Source: Staphylococcus condimenti (GTDB taxonomy: Bacteria > Bacillota > Bacilli > Staphylococcales > Staphylococcaceae). From it: a stretch of DNA of 64,000 nucleotides. Under the pieces are notes generated by a model. That model was not told the DNA's origin, searched no databases, and saw only the letters and a program-made list of their open reading frames with translations. Numbering within the stretch: position 1 is the stretch's first letter; the number at the start of each line of letters is the position of its first letter. Location of the stretch: assembly GCF_001618885.1 (NCBI RefSeq), contig NZ_CP015114.1, positions 1,240,001 to 1,304,000 on the forward strand. Direction: 5' to 3'. Both the position numbers and the translations under genes were made by a program. Below, piece by piece: positions 41,919-50,803 of the stretch.

Positions 41919-42245
41919 TCTCATTTATAGTCATGCAATATAATATATAAAAGTCAAAGACAGAATACTGCACAACACAAAAGTGAGCGACACCTATGTA
42001 CCACCCTCTGTATACTGCCTAACACAGCCTAAACAATAGTGGCACTGACCAAAGGCATCCCTCACTCTAAATGCCGGCAGCATCTGCCTGCAAGCGCACA
42101 CGTGTATGGCTTGTAAATACAGTGTCGCTCATCCCTTGTGTAGTGTCCTTGGAGAACTTTGCCACTACTTGTTAATCTCTCTGGTTAACTGTGAAGCGAT
42201 GCCAACCGTCGCTACCCAGTTAACAGGCTTCAACAGCCAACCACT
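41915..42245 (+). ncRNA. Large folded noncoding RNA candidate
   Basis: A TTGCTC/TATAAT promoter with an 18-base spacer (41915-41944) predicts a start near 41951. The region is GC-richer than its surroundings and has no open frame. A long-range stem 41985-41993/42122-42130 closes a branched fold that contains 42054-42058/42071-42075 with a CCCTCACTC loop. Further stems are 42184-42191/42217-42224 with 42195-42199/42209-42213 inside. Several UCCCU stretches are unpaired in this reading, as in staphylococcal Rsa RNAs. No U-tract ends it, so the 3' end is open. In S. aureus, RsaA is (from memory) encoded near hemQ; homology is not shown here. Confidence 0.5.
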
Positions 42246-42663
42246 ATAACTTTAACCGTTTTGAAATATTTGAAACATAACGTAATGACAAAAATGCATA
42301 TTATAGAATACTTCTAATTCATTTATATTCTAAATTCAAAATAAATTTTAACACACGCAACTACAACTACCACAATATTTTTTCTCTTCCTTTCTAAAGG
42401 CATTCTCAAAGTTTACTTTCTATTTTCATTCTTAAATTCTTACATTTAAAAATTACATTTAATCCATTGTTTTTATTATTTTCTCTATTTATTTTAGTGT
42501 TAATTTTTATCCTTCTGCCTCTTTATAATGTTTTAACATCAAATTTTTACATGAATATTACAAAATAATATCTTGAGTATCTTTAGTTTTTACGACATAA
42601 TCATATTAGTTCGTATAATTTTCAAAAAAATCGGAATTTGTATGTAAAAAATATGCCTATTAA
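42246..42663 (+). other. T-rich upstream region of the ThrE-like operon
   Basis: About 420 bases of very A/T-rich sequence without an open frame. It probably carries the operon promoter; a TATAAT near 42616 is present, with a TTTACG about 19 bases before it. Confidence 0.4.
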
Positions 42664-43458
42664 ATGAGTGATGACATGAATTTAGGAAATAGAAACAGTT
42701 ATATAGAAGATACACCCGAAGAAAAGCTGGCTAAAGACGCCATTATGTTGGCAGGTAGAATTCTTTTGGAGTCCGGTGCTGAAGGCACACGAGTTGAAGG
42801 TACTATGAATCGAATGGCTGAAACTTTAGGATACGAAGAAAGCAATAGCTTCGTTACAAACACAGTCATCAACTTCTTATTAGATAACCAAACCACACCT
42901 CGCATGTACCGAATCGAATCACGCGATACCAATTTAATTAAGATTTCTCAAACAAATTCAGTCTCTCGCCAATTAAGTGCTAATCAAATTACACTTAAAG
43001 AAGCATATACGCAATTGAAACAAATATACAAAGATAAACAGACACATGATTTAATATATAAAGGCATCGCAGCAGCAATTATCTCTATCAGTTTTTTATA
43101 TTTACAGACTGGAAAATTCATTGATATCTTAGCTACAATTTTTGCAGGAAGTTTAGGTTATTTAGTTGTGGAATCATTATATCGTGCGAATTTAAAAACA
43201 TTATTCATACCAGAATTTTTAGGATCCGCAGTGATAGGTGCGATTGCCATCTTTGGACACACTATGGTTCCTGACGGTTCCTTATCTGCCATTATCATTG
43301 CAGCAGTTATGCCGATAGTACCTGGTGTGCTGATTACCAATGCAATTCAAGATTTATTTGGTGGTCATATGATGATGTTTACAACAAAATCATTAGAAGC
43401 ACTTGTGACTTCGTTCGGCATTGGAGCTGGCGTGGGTACTATGTTACTGATATTTTAG
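42664..43458 (+). CDS. ThrE-family exporter, N-terminal subunit
   Basis: A 264-residue protein of the ThrE N-terminal (DUF1212) family. A soluble N-terminal region of about 115 residues contains the motif ILLESGAEGTRVEGTMNRMA (about 32-51). Five hydrophobic segments follow. With the next gene it makes a two-part threonine/serine exporter, a common split form in Firmicutes. The start is uncertain: ATG at 42664 lacks a ribosome-binding site, while ATG at 42676 has GAGTGATG close by. The downstream gene begins 10 bases after the stop. Confidence 0.85.
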   Translation: MSDDMNLGNRNSYIEDTPEEKLAKDAIMLAGRILLESGAEGTRVEGTMNRMAETLGYEESNSFVTNTVINFLLDNQTTPRMYRIESRDTNLIKISQTNSVSRQLSANQITLKEAYTQLKQIYKDKQTHDLIYKGIAAAIISISFLYLQTGKFIDILATIFAGSLGYLVVESLYRANLKTLFIPEFLGSAVIGAIAIFGHTMVPDGSLSAIIIAAVMPIVPGVLITNAIQDLFGGHMMMFTTKSLEALVTSFGIGAGVGTMLLIF

Positions 43459-43468
43459 GAGGATGATT

Positions 43469-43933
43469 ATGTTTTGGTTATTAAACTTTATATTCAGCTG
43501 CATCGCTTCCCTCTTCTTTTGCGTAATCTTTGATGCTCCCAGACGTATGTATATTTGGGCAGGATTAGTTGGTGCTTGTGGCTGGATGGTTTATATTGTG
43601 TTATTCCGTGGTTTAGAACTACATACAATTTACGCATCCTTTTTCGGCAGTTTAGCTTTAGGTCTCTTAAGTCACATAATGGCACGGTTAAAAAAAGAAC
43701 CCGTCATCATATTTATGGTACCTGGGATAATTCCTTTAGTACCTGGGGGCTTAGCTTTTGATGCCACGAAGAGTCTAGTTATTTTACAATTCGGCAGTGC
43801 TGTAAAAACTATGTTAGAAGTTACTTTAATTGCAGGTGCCATTGCAGCCGGTTTATTATTTGCCGATCAAATTGCACGGTTAATAGTTACTGGTAAAAGT
43901 ACATTTTTTAAAAAAAGAAATTTAAATAGTTAA
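43469..43933 (+). CDS. ThrE-family exporter, C-terminal subunit
   Basis: A 154-residue membrane protein of the ThrE C-terminal (DUF3815) family with five hydrophobic segments and the conserved VPGIIPLVPGGLAFDA (about 89-104). It completes the exporter with the preceding gene. ATG at 43469 has AGGAGG six bases upstream; the ATG at 43463 is too close to the site. A short inverted repeat 43936-43965 may end transcription. Confidence 0.85.
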   Translation: MFWLLNFIFSCIASLFFCVIFDAPRRMYIWAGLVGACGWMVYIVLFRGLELHTIYASFFGSLALGLLSHIMARLKKEPVIIFMVPGIIPLVPGGLAFDATKSLVILQFGSAVKTMLEVTLIAGAIAAGLLFADQIARLIVTGKSTFFKKRNLNS

Positions 43934-44031
43934 GGAGAACCTGCAATAATTTATTGTAGGTTCTTTTTAATGCTTATCTTTTTCTTCTTATATACTTTTT
44001 TTATAAAAATTAAGCGAAAACACTTGCTTTT

Positions 44032-44046
44032 AATATTCAGAATATT
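44032..44046. promoter_or_regulatory. Possible CodY box
   Basis: AATATTCAGAATATT is a perfect palindrome with a central A and matches the CodY motif AATTTTCWGAAAATT at 13 of 15 positions. It lies about 80 bases before the broken DUF2812 gene, near its likely promoter. Confidence 0.35.
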
Positions 44047-44123
44047 TAAAATATAATTAAGAAGAAAAGAAATACTACTCTAAAAAACTTTATACGGATA
44101 AAACGAAAGAAGGTATTTACATC

Positions 44124-44914
44124 ATGAAAAAGCAACTCAAACTTTATTTTAAAGGTAGTCCTTCAGAAATTCGTTATTTAGAAACCCAACAAAAAGACGG
44201 GTATATGCTGACTAACATTAAAAATGGTATTTATACTTTTGAAGAAAATTCGGCTGTCAGCGATACGAAACTACAAGTAACTTTTGTTAGAAGTGAAGAT
44301 TTAAAAGAACCAAACACTAAAATAGAAAAAAGCCCTTTCCTTTCAGTTTTAGCAAAACAACTGAATTATTCTAAGTACACGGTACTCTATAGTTATTTAA
44401 AAGAAAAGGACAATCCTATTTATAATTTAGCAGACACTAAAGCAGCCGAACACGAATATCTCAGTTTTTTCAAACGTATCATTTTTATTTTAGCAGTACT
44501 CACTATGTTCGTTTGTGTAGCCTTTTGGTCTTACTTTACTGCGATTGGAAAGCCGTCATCAAAGCTTTTAATACCAATGCAAATTATGATAAGTGTTTTT
44601 ATAATATTGTCTCCATTCAATATTCTAATCAATCGTCGTATTAGAAAAAGTTGTCCAAAAATCGAGGATGAACTTTATTTAAGTTATTCAGTTTCTGTTA
44701 AAAGTCCGGCTCAAAGCCAGATATCGATAGCCTTAAATATTTAGGGGCATGGCGATACCAAACTGATAAAGAAGGCAAATATTATTACAATTTACTCAGT
44801 AAGGAACCTAAGGAAGTTATTTTGCATAATGTAAGAACAAAACTGCACCTGCCTGAAGAAGATGTTTATGTTTATTCACAATTTGATTTATTTCCAATAG
44901 TGATGCATTTTTAA
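44124..44914 (+). pseudogene. DUF2812-family membrane protein, frameshifted
   Basis: The 5' part (206 codons to a stop at 44742) encodes a DUF2812-type N-terminal domain (FKGSPSEIRYLETQQKDGYM) and two membrane segments at about 115-170. The expected DUF2812-like C-terminus appears in another frame: from 44726 it reads DSLKYLGAWRYQTDKEGKYY and continues to a TAA at 44912-44914. A single frameshift within about 44700-44728 separates the halves. DUF2812 proteins usually follow a PadR regulator; none is here. Sequencing error should be excluded. Confidence 0.7.
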
Positions 44915-45038
44915 TGTCACTAAACCTTTTGGCGTTTCAAGAAAAGGCTTATTACCATAATTTTGAATTGCATATTCATTATATTATCGTCATCTCCAAG
45001 TTCTTCTTACCTATATAAAAATATCACTCACGAAATAG

Positions 45039-45087
45039 AAAACAACAACCGTCCAACATTTTTATTAATGAGGACGGTTGTTGTTTA
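45039..45087 (-). terminator. Terminator of the dedA gene
   Basis: A 14-bp stem (45041-45054/45072-45085) that overlaps the end of the gene, with TTTTCTATT on the minus-strand side. Confidence 0.65.
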
Positions 45088-45711
45088 CTTGTTATATTTA
45101 GATTTGCCAAAACGTTTCTTCACAAAATATATAATACCGATAATAAGTAAAATAATTAAGACAATAAGTACAATACTTGAGAAAGAATCAAAAGCAGCAG
45201 AAATTTTCGGCCACGCTTCTCCAGCTTGTTGTCCAAGTATAACAAGCACTGTATTCCAAATCAGTGTTCCAAGTGTAGTTAATATTAAAAATGAAATCAG
45301 CGGCATATTAGTTGTTCCTGCAGGTATTGAGATCAAACTTCTGAGAACTGGAATAAAACGTGCAAAGAAGACAATTTTTTTACCATGATTATCAAACCAA
45401 TCATCTGCTTTTTCTAAATCACTTGCTTTAAAGCGCAGTATTTTACCAGTTTTACCGTTTGCTAATCTCTGCAATCGTTCAATAGATAAAAATCGTCCGA
45501 TAAAATATAACACGATTGCACCAAATACAGATCCAAGTGTTGCGGCAATAATCACACCAATAATATTCATATCGGAATGTAATGTTAAAAAACCACTGAA
45601 TGTTAAGATTAACTCTGATGGAATGGGTGGAAAAATATTTTCTAAAGCAATTAGCAAGAAAACACCGAGGTAACCAAATTGATCGATAAATTGCTCGACC
45701 ATCTTTTCCAT
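45085..45711 (-). CDS. DedA-family membrane protein
   Basis: A 208-residue DedA/VTT-domain membrane protein with about five hydrophobic segments. Family blocks are ENIFPPIPSELILTFSGFLT (about 24-43) and the Gly-rich/basic FFARFIPVLRSLISIPAGTT (about 114-133). DedA proteins are thought to be lipid scramblases or proton-dependent transporters for undecaprenyl phosphate and phosphatidylethanolamine. AGGAGG precedes the ATG. A hairpin at 45735-45770 lies in its 5' leader. Confidence 0.88.
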   Translation of the reverse strand: MEKMVEQFIDQFGYLGVFLLIALENIFPPIPSELILTFSGFLTLHSDMNIIGVIIAATLGSVFGAIVLYFIGRFLSIERLQRLANGKTGKILRFKASDLEKADDWFDNHGKKIVFFARFIPVLRSLISIPAGTTNMPLISFLILTTLGTLIWNTVLVILGQQAGEAWPKISAAFDSFSSIVLIVLIILLIIGIIYFVKKRFGKSKYNK

Positions 45712-45732
45712 ACTGTTCCTCCTAATTTATTT

Positions 45733-45772
45733 TTAAACAAACAAGATAAAACATACATCTTGTTTGTTTTTA
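45733..45772 (-). promoter_or_regulatory. Hairpin in the dedA leader
   Basis: AAACAAACAAGAT (45735-45747) pairs with ATCTTGTTTGTTT (45758-45770). It lies between the likely promoter and the ribosome-binding site and could attenuate or be an upstream terminator. The minus-strand 3' flank is A-rich rather than T-rich. Confidence 0.4.
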
Positions 45773-45969
45773 ATAACTTATATAATTTCATTACTCATTG
45801 CAAGTAATATCATTGTTTTTCAAGACGGTTTAAATTAAATAATAATTATGGTTACTTATATGGGTATGCTGCTTATGTTAGTTAAATAAGTTTATATCTT
45901 GATTTTAATATAGTTCCTTTAGTTATTGGTCTTTTAAAATCTCTACTGGAACTAATATTTTTATAACGA

Positions 45970-46012
45970 AAAATTAAGCGATGAAAACTACCTTGTGTTT
46001 TCATCGCTTTTA
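45970..46012 (-). terminator. Terminator of the permease gene
   Basis: A 13-bp stem (45976-45988/45997-46009) followed on the minus strand by AATTTTTCG. It lies 36 bases after the stop. Confidence 0.7.
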
Positions 46013-46047
46013 TACATTTCCAATCATTTTTATTTATTATTTCAATC

Positions 46048-47556
46048 TTACTTCCCAGATATCTCTTTATCTGAATCCGGTTCATCAATCATAGATTCAA
46101 CCTTAGTTTGGCTTGTATCCAAGATTAATCGACTTAGCTCATCTTTATTGATTCTTTTCAATTTAGGATAACGAACAATAAAGAATATAAGCCCAAGTAT
46201 CAACCAGCCAGCTAATGCAATATAAGATGGTATAGATAATGCAGCGGGTGATCCTGGAATTAACAATAATCCTAAGAAGATAGCAGCGAATACCGAGCCA
46301 ATAATCGCAAATGTTTTATATACAGGCGCGTAAGTATTGCTGGCTTTGTTATAACTGAATAATTTTGCTGCTGATAAACAAGTGATTAAATATGCCACTG
46401 ATACACCTGTTGATGACATATCGACAATCCAAGTAAGTGCCGTACGTCCAAGCCACGGTGCAATCAATGTCAATGCAACTAAGAATATAATCGCAACATA
46501 AGGCGTTTTATACACTGGATGCAACTTGCTGAAGACACGAGGCATTATGCCTGAACGTCCCATTGAGAAAAGCAATCTACTGGCACTCATTAAAAATCCA
46601 TTCAAGCCAGTAAAAATCCCCATAATAATCGCAATTGCTAATACAGAAAGTCCAACATAGCCAAATGCTTGTTTTGTGACTGCACCTGTCACCCAAAGGT
46701 TACCATTTAAGCTTGAACCGCTTTTACCTAACCATGCAGTATATAAAATCATCAAGATATATGTACCTGCTGCGGCAAGCAAGCTATAAACAATCAATTT
46801 AAATGTTTTATTCGGTGAAAAATTAAATTCTTCAGCTGTTTGCGGAATATTATCAAATCCAACATATGCCCAAGGTGCAACAGCAACAATCATAATAATA
46901 GATGTAAACCATCCTTCATGTTTTGCTGTTAAAGGTTGTAAGTTGCTGAATGAAAAATCTTTGCCGAAAAATGAACCGAAGAACATCAATAATACGACTA
47001 TAACCATTGCAACACAGAAATAATACTGCAAGCTTCCTGATACGTGTGCGCCACGAATCGTAATTAACATAAATACAAGTAATAATACTGTTGCAATAAT
47101 GATTTCAGTCAAATAGACATCCCAACCAGCAATCGTATAGAGCTTACCATGCTCTAATACACTTGGCATCATGAATTTCAAAAGCAAACTAAACGCGGTG
47201 GCATTTAAGGCTACAACACAGATGTAACCAAACGTCAGAAACCAAGAAGAAAAGAAACTGACATATCTGCCGAAACTTAAGTAACTAAACGCAAATGCTC
47301 CACCGGAAACTGGAAAATGTTCAACAAGTGCGCCGTAACTTACGGCAATAATAATCATTAATAACGCACCTATCGTAATACCAATAGCTGCAGCAATAGA
47401 ACCAGATTGTTTAATCCAGTCACCCGGCAGGATAAAAGAACCCCAACCGATACATGAGCCATATGCTATAGCCCAAACGAATTTTTCTGATAGGTTTTGC
47501 TGTAAATCTCCACGATCTACTTTTTTATGGATATTTTCTCTATTTTTCTGTCCCAT
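46048..47556 (-). CDS. APC-superfamily amino acid permease
   Basis: A 502-residue permease with 12 membrane segments. The first helix carries GSCIGWGSFILPGDWIKQSG (about 34-53, the unwound-helix substrate region), and a later one FVYGAL-like GGAFAFSYLSFG. Charged cytoplasmic N- and C-terminal tails flank the core. It most likely imports a cationic or neutral amino acid, substrate unknown. The ribosome-binding site GAGGTGAG lies inside a potential hairpin (about 47561-47600) that also overlaps a sigma-B-like promoter; see findings. DUF423 lies 66 bases upstream, so the two may be separate transcripts. Confidence 0.88.
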   Translation of the reverse strand: MGQKNRENIHKKVDRGDLQQNLSEKFVWAIAYGSCIGWGSFILPGDWIKQSGSIAAAIGITIGALLMIIIAVSYGALVEHFPVSGGAFAFSYLSFGRYVSFFSSWFLTFGYICVVALNATAFSLLLKFMMPSVLEHGKLYTIAGWDVYLTEIIIATVLLLVFMLITIRGAHVSGSLQYYFCVAMVIVVLLMFFGSFFGKDFSFSNLQPLTAKHEGWFTSIIMIVAVAPWAYVGFDNIPQTAEEFNFSPNKTFKLIVYSLLAAAGTYILMILYTAWLGKSGSSLNGNLWVTGAVTKQAFGYVGLSVLAIAIIMGIFTGLNGFLMSASRLLFSMGRSGIMPRVFSKLHPVYKTPYVAIIFLVALTLIAPWLGRTALTWIVDMSSTGVSVAYLITCLSAAKLFSYNKASNTYAPVYKTFAIIGSVFAAIFLGLLLIPGSPAALSIPSYIALAGWLILGLIFFIVRYPKLKRINKDELSRLILDTSQTKVESMIDEPDSDKEISGK

Positions 47557-47571
47557 AATAAAAACTCACCT

Positions 47572-47612
47572 CATTCGATACATTATACCCTGTGAGGCGA
47601 GTTTTTGAACCT
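47572..47612 (-). promoter_or_regulatory. Sigma-B-like promoter before the permease
   Basis: On the minus strand GTTCAA and GGGTAT are separated by 14 bases, close to the staphylococcal sigma-B pattern GTTTAA-N12..15-GGGTAT. The -35 has one mismatch. The start would be about 15-20 bases before ATG 47556. Confidence 0.4.
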
Positions 47613-47622
47613 ATTTTGTTGT

Positions 47623-48006
47623 TTATTTTTTAATTTTCAGTGCTTGAACGAGTAATGTTACCCATGATGCGATGAAAAGTACACCGCCGATTGGCGTAAT
47701 TGCCCCAAGCGGTTTAATTTGTGTTAATGATAATACATAAAGTGAACCACTGAAGATAACAATACCTCCGAACATCATCCACCCTGCTGCTTTCAAATTC
47801 ATTTTTGTTGTACCGCTTAAGATTCCGATGCCGATCAACCCTAAGCTATGATACATTTCATATTGTGTGGCTTTTTGCCAAACATCTAAATAATGTTCTG
47901 ATAATTTACCTTCTAAAGCATGTGCCCCAAAAGCACCTGTCGCAACTGATAACGCTGCTGCCCCTGCGCCAAGTGCTAAAAATGTTTTCATTGATTTTAG
48001 ATTCAT
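47623..48006 (-). CDS. DUF423-family membrane protein
   Basis: A 127-residue membrane protein with four hydrophobic segments (about 7-28, 48-66, 74-92, 97-120) and the family signature [20 protein letters not shown] (about 25-44). DUF423 proteins are widespread and of unknown function. AAAGGAG precedes the ATG. It lies between the ywdI-type gene and the permease, all on the minus strand. Confidence 0.85.
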   Translation of the reverse strand: MNLKSMKTFLALGAGAAALSVATGAFGAHALEGKLSEHYLDVWQKATQYEMYHSLGLIGIGILSGTTKMNLKAAGWMMFGGIVIFSGSLYVLSLTQIKPLGAITPIGGVLFIASWVTLLVQALKIKK

Positions 48007-48090
48007 TATGAAACTCTCCTTTATAAATATAATAAGGATGCCAAAGATATTTTTAGCAATTTCCTATTTTAAATTCTGCTTCTCAACTCG

Positions 48091-48480
48091 CTAGAAATTG
48101 AATATTGAATCACCGTTTCCGAGTTCATCGTCAGTTACCATTTTATTGGAATTCCCAGGCGGTGTCGATGTATTTGATGTCGAGTTAGAATGAGATACTT
48201 TTCCACCCATCGCTTCAATCTCAGCTGCAGTAACATTTGAATGCGCTGTTTGGCTAGCATTATTTTTAATTCCAGTTTCATTGGAACTAGAAGTTTGATA
48301 CGTTTTATTATATCTTGGTCTCACACTTTGATAGTTGTTACTTTTTGACCTTGTGTCTGCATATAATGAAGTTAAAGTATGAATAGCATAAATATGTTTT
48401 TGAAAATCCGCTTCACTTTCTGCCTCATCTGCTTGTACGAGCTCTTGCTCTATCAACGCGATAATTTTGTCTTTATCCAC
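48091..48480 (-). CDS. YwdI-type protein
   Basis: A 129-residue soluble protein. The N-terminal part [20 protein letters not shown] (about 2-21) and the next helix resemble YwdI/DUF5327, usually found beside ung. The second half is low-complexity, rich in Ser, Asn and Thr, and ends in an acidic tail. GTG start at 48480 with GGAGG six bases upstream; it overlaps the end of ung by eight bases, so the two are coupled. Function unknown. Confidence 0.75.
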   Translation of the reverse strand: MDKDKIIALIEQELVQADEAESEADFQKHIYAIHTLTSLYADTRSKSNNYQSVRPRYNKTYQTSSSNETGIKNNASQTAHSNVTAAEIEAMGGKVSHSNSTSNTSTPPGNSNKMVTDDELGNGDSIFNF

Positions 48481-49138
48481 GCTGCGCCTCCTCTCCGCAC
48501 CAATCAATCGGCGTCTCACCGTGTGCCTCTAAATACGCATTTGCTCTAGAGTATGGTTTAGAACCGAAGAAACCACGATAAGCCGAGAGCGGACTTGGAT
48601 GAACAGACTTAATGACATCATGTTTAGAAGTATCAATTAGTCTCTCTTTTTGCTGTGCCGGTTTTCCCCATAATATGAAAACCACATGGTCACGATATTC
48701 TGAAACTGCTTTAATTATTTCATCCGTAAACACTTCCCAACCGATATTACGATGTGAAGCAGCTTCACCTTTACGTACAGTCAGTACCGTATTTAAAAGC
48801 AATACGCCGTCTCTTGCCCAGTCTTGCAAGTGTGAAACGGTACGTTTACACCCGATATCCTCTTCTAATTCCTTATACATATTCCGTAAAGATGGTGGAA
48901 ATTTACCTTCCGGCTGTACAGAAAAAGCTAAACCATGTGCTTGCTTAGGGCCATGATACGGATCTTGTCCAATAATTACGACTTTCACTTTATCAAAAGG
49001 CGTTAAATCAAAAGCCTGATAGATATTTTCTTTATCCGGATAAACGGTTTTTGTAGAATACTCTTTGTCTAAAAAATCATGCATTTCTTTAAAGTCATGT
49101 CGATTTGTTATATCATGAAATACTTCTGACCAATTCAT
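48473..49138 (-). CDS. ung: Uracil-DNA glycosylase
   Basis: A 221-residue family 1 uracil-DNA glycosylase that excises uracil from DNA. Water-activating motif [18 protein letters not shown] (about 57-74), the [10 protein letters not shown] region, and the minor-groove/leu loop [14 protein letters not shown] are all present. AGGTGATTCC precedes ATG. It is the first gene of a minus-strand unit with the YwdI-like gene. Confidence 0.96.
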   Translation of the reverse strand: MNWSEVFHDITNRHDFKEMHDFLDKEYSTKTVYPDKENIYQAFDLTPFDKVKVVIIGQDPYHGPKQAHGLAFSVQPEGKFPPSLRNMYKELEEDIGCKRTVSHLQDWARDGVLLLNTVLTVRKGEAASHRNIGWEVFTDEIIKAVSEYRDHVVFILWGKPAQQKERLIDTSKHDVIKSVHPSPLSAYRGFFGSKPYSRANAYLEAHGETPIDWCGEEAQRG

Positions 49139-49328
49139 GGAATCACCTCATCGCTATCATAACATAGTATCACTTAAAGCAAGGGTTTAGACGTAGTCAA
49201 CCACTCCTTTGTCCCTTATCCTCTGCAAGTACCCCAATATCTAAATCGAGTCTTATGCAATATGATGTTGCTAGTGATTTAAACATGATAAAATATAAGA
49301 AAAGATTACGCGAAGGAGTGTATTTTTG

Positions 49329-50159
49329 ATGGCATTGAAAAAAGTATTAACAATTGCAGGCTCAGATACAAGCGCAGGCGCTGGCATGCAAGCAGATTTA
49401 AAAACGTTCCAAGAGTTGGACACTTACGGTATGGTAGCATTAGCTGCTGTAGTGACAATGGATCCTAAAACTTGGTCTCATGATGTTACACCGCTTCCAT
49501 TTGATTTATTCAATAAACAATTGGAAACAGCAATTTCTATCGGACCAGACGCAGTCAAAACAGGTATGTTAGGTTCTGAAGAAATTATCAAACGTGCTGG
49601 TGAGGCCTTTACTGAATCTGGCGCGAAATACTTTGTAGTTGACCCAGTTATGGTCTGCAAAGGTGAAGATGAAGTATTGAATCCAGGCAATACAGACGCA
49701 ATGATTAAATATCTATTGCCTAAAGCAACAGTTACAACACCAAACTTGTTCGAAGCAGGACAATTATCAGGTTTAGGCACATTAAAATCTATCGATGATA
49801 TGAAAAAAGCAGCTAAAATTATTCATGATCAAGGTGCTGAAAATGTAATCATCAAAGGCGGCAAAGCACTAGACCAAGATAAATCTTATGACTTGTATTA
49901 TGATGGCGACAAATACTACCAATTAACAACAGATATGTTCCAACAAAGTTATAACCATGGCGCAGGTTGTACATTCGCAGCAGCAACAACTGCAAACTTA
50001 GCAAATGGCCAATCTCCTAAAGATGCAGTTGTAAATGCAAAAGCATTCGTAGCTTCAGCAATTAAAAACGGTTGGAAAATGAATGAATTCGTCGGACCAG
50101 TTGACCATGGAGCGTATAACCGTATTGAAAAAATCGATGTAGATGTTAAAGAAGTATAA
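49329..50159 (+). CDS. thiD: Pyridoxal / hydroxymethylpyrimidine kinase
   Basis: A 276-residue ribokinase-fold kinase of the ThiD/PdxK type. In S. aureus the orthologue phosphorylates pyridoxal and hydroxymethylpyrimidine. It has the N-terminal IAGSDTSAGAGMQADLKTFQ (about 7-26), the VVDPVMVCKGEDEVL centre with the Cys of the pyridoxal-type enzymes, and the ATP/anion loop YNHGAGCTFAAATTANLA near 206-223. ATG at 49329 follows GAAGGAGTG; the TTG at 49326 is less likely. It is followed by a terminator. Confidence 0.9.
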   Translation: MALKKVLTIAGSDTSAGAGMQADLKTFQELDTYGMVALAAVVTMDPKTWSHDVTPLPFDLFNKQLETAISIGPDAVKTGMLGSEEIIKRAGEAFTESGAKYFVVDPVMVCKGEDEVLNPGNTDAMIKYLLPKATVTTPNLFEAGQLSGLGTLKSIDDMKKAAKIIHDQGAENVIIKGGKALDQDKSYDLYYDGDKYYQLTTDMFQQSYNHGAGCTFAAATTANLANGQSPKDAVVNAKAFVASAIKNGWKMNEFVGPVDHGAYNRIEKIDVDVKEV

Positions 50160-50175
50160 ACTTAAATTTTGAGAA

Positions 50176-50211
50176 GTGGCATTACTCTAATTGAGTGGTG
50201 CCCCTTTTTTA
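50176..50211 (+). terminator. thiD terminator
   Basis: GGCATTACTC (50178-50187) pairs with GAGTGGTGCC (50193-50202), then CCTTTTTT. Confidence 0.8.
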
Positions 50212-50385
50212 ATGCACTTCAAAACACTCTATATAACGCCTCTTTTTTGCATCTCAACACTTTTCAAAATTTCAACTTGAAAGATCTCGGTAATTAGTCT
50301 GAGAAGAAGATGGTCACATTGTATGAGTAAAAGTTGATGCTATAGACGCATGTTTTTAAATTGAATATCTAATACAATAGTTAAT

Positions 50386-50490
50386 GTAGAGGGAGCGGCA
50401 AAAGTGTAAATCCGAAACATTCCTGAATATAGATTCTAATGATAATCGTTACACCTTTCTACCCACCCTAAAATGTCAGCTCCCTCTCAA
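50386..50490. ncRNA. Structured RNA candidate with closing GAGGGAGC stem
   Basis: GAGGGAGC (50389-50396) pairs with GCTCCCTC (50479-50486), enclosing a second stem between about 50402-50409 and 50449-50457. The interior is C-rich on one side (CCTTTCTACCCACCCT). No open frame exists. The strand is uncertain; a TACAAT near 50373 hints at plus. Confidence 0.4.
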
Positions 50491-50599
50491 ATATAATGCA
50501 ATAAAAATCGCGTATAACCTCCTAAATAGACGTGAAATTCATATCCTAACTTAAACATGAAATTGCATTAACAATTAATCTAATCATTGAATTTAAAAA

Positions 50600-50736
50600 G
50601 CCGTAAATTGTCTTCCCCTGACACAATTTGCAGGCGCACCCTAAAAATATAGCATCACTGTCTCTTGTGAGATTGTCCCTTCTCTCAAGTTACCTGATTT
50701 GTCCCTTCAGGTTCGACAGTGGTGCTTTATTTATGT
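50600..50736 (+). ncRNA. sRNA candidate with twin UUGUCCCU loops
   Basis: Hairpin 1 (50605-50611/50623-50629) has a CTTCCCCTGAC loop. A 12-bp stem 50651-50662/50715-50726 then encloses two hairpins. One, 50664-50672/50681-50689, has the loop TTGTCCCT. The other, 50692-50697/50707-50712, also has a loop ending TTGTCCCT. The closing stem is followed by TTTATTT, a plausible terminator. Repeated, exposed UCCC loops are the binding modules of several staphylococcal sRNAs. The region lies between thiD and the ProP-like gene, with no open frame. Confidence 0.55.
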
Positions 50737-50744
50737 GAAAAATA

Positions 50745-50790
50745 AAAAACACGGAAAGCTACGCATATGCGCAAACTTCCCGTGCTGAAA
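50745..50790 (-). terminator. Terminator of the ProP-like gene
   Basis: CACGG plus inner pairs (50750-50765) match TTCCCGTG (50776-50784), with TTTTTTATTTTTC on the minus-strand 3' side. Confidence 0.7.
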
Positions 50791-50803
50791 TTGATTTTTA
50801 AAT

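Noticed and set aside
42001-42010. T-box-like core on the minus strand (AGGGTGGTACATAG) inside the RNA candidate
   Set aside because: The core departs from the T-box consensus after GGTAC, no specifier stem is seen, and no gene lies downstream on that strand.
50600-50736. Glycine-riboswitch-like reading of the minus strand (AAGGGACAA repeats)
   Set aside because: The conserved glycine-aptamer core is absent and no glycine gene follows.
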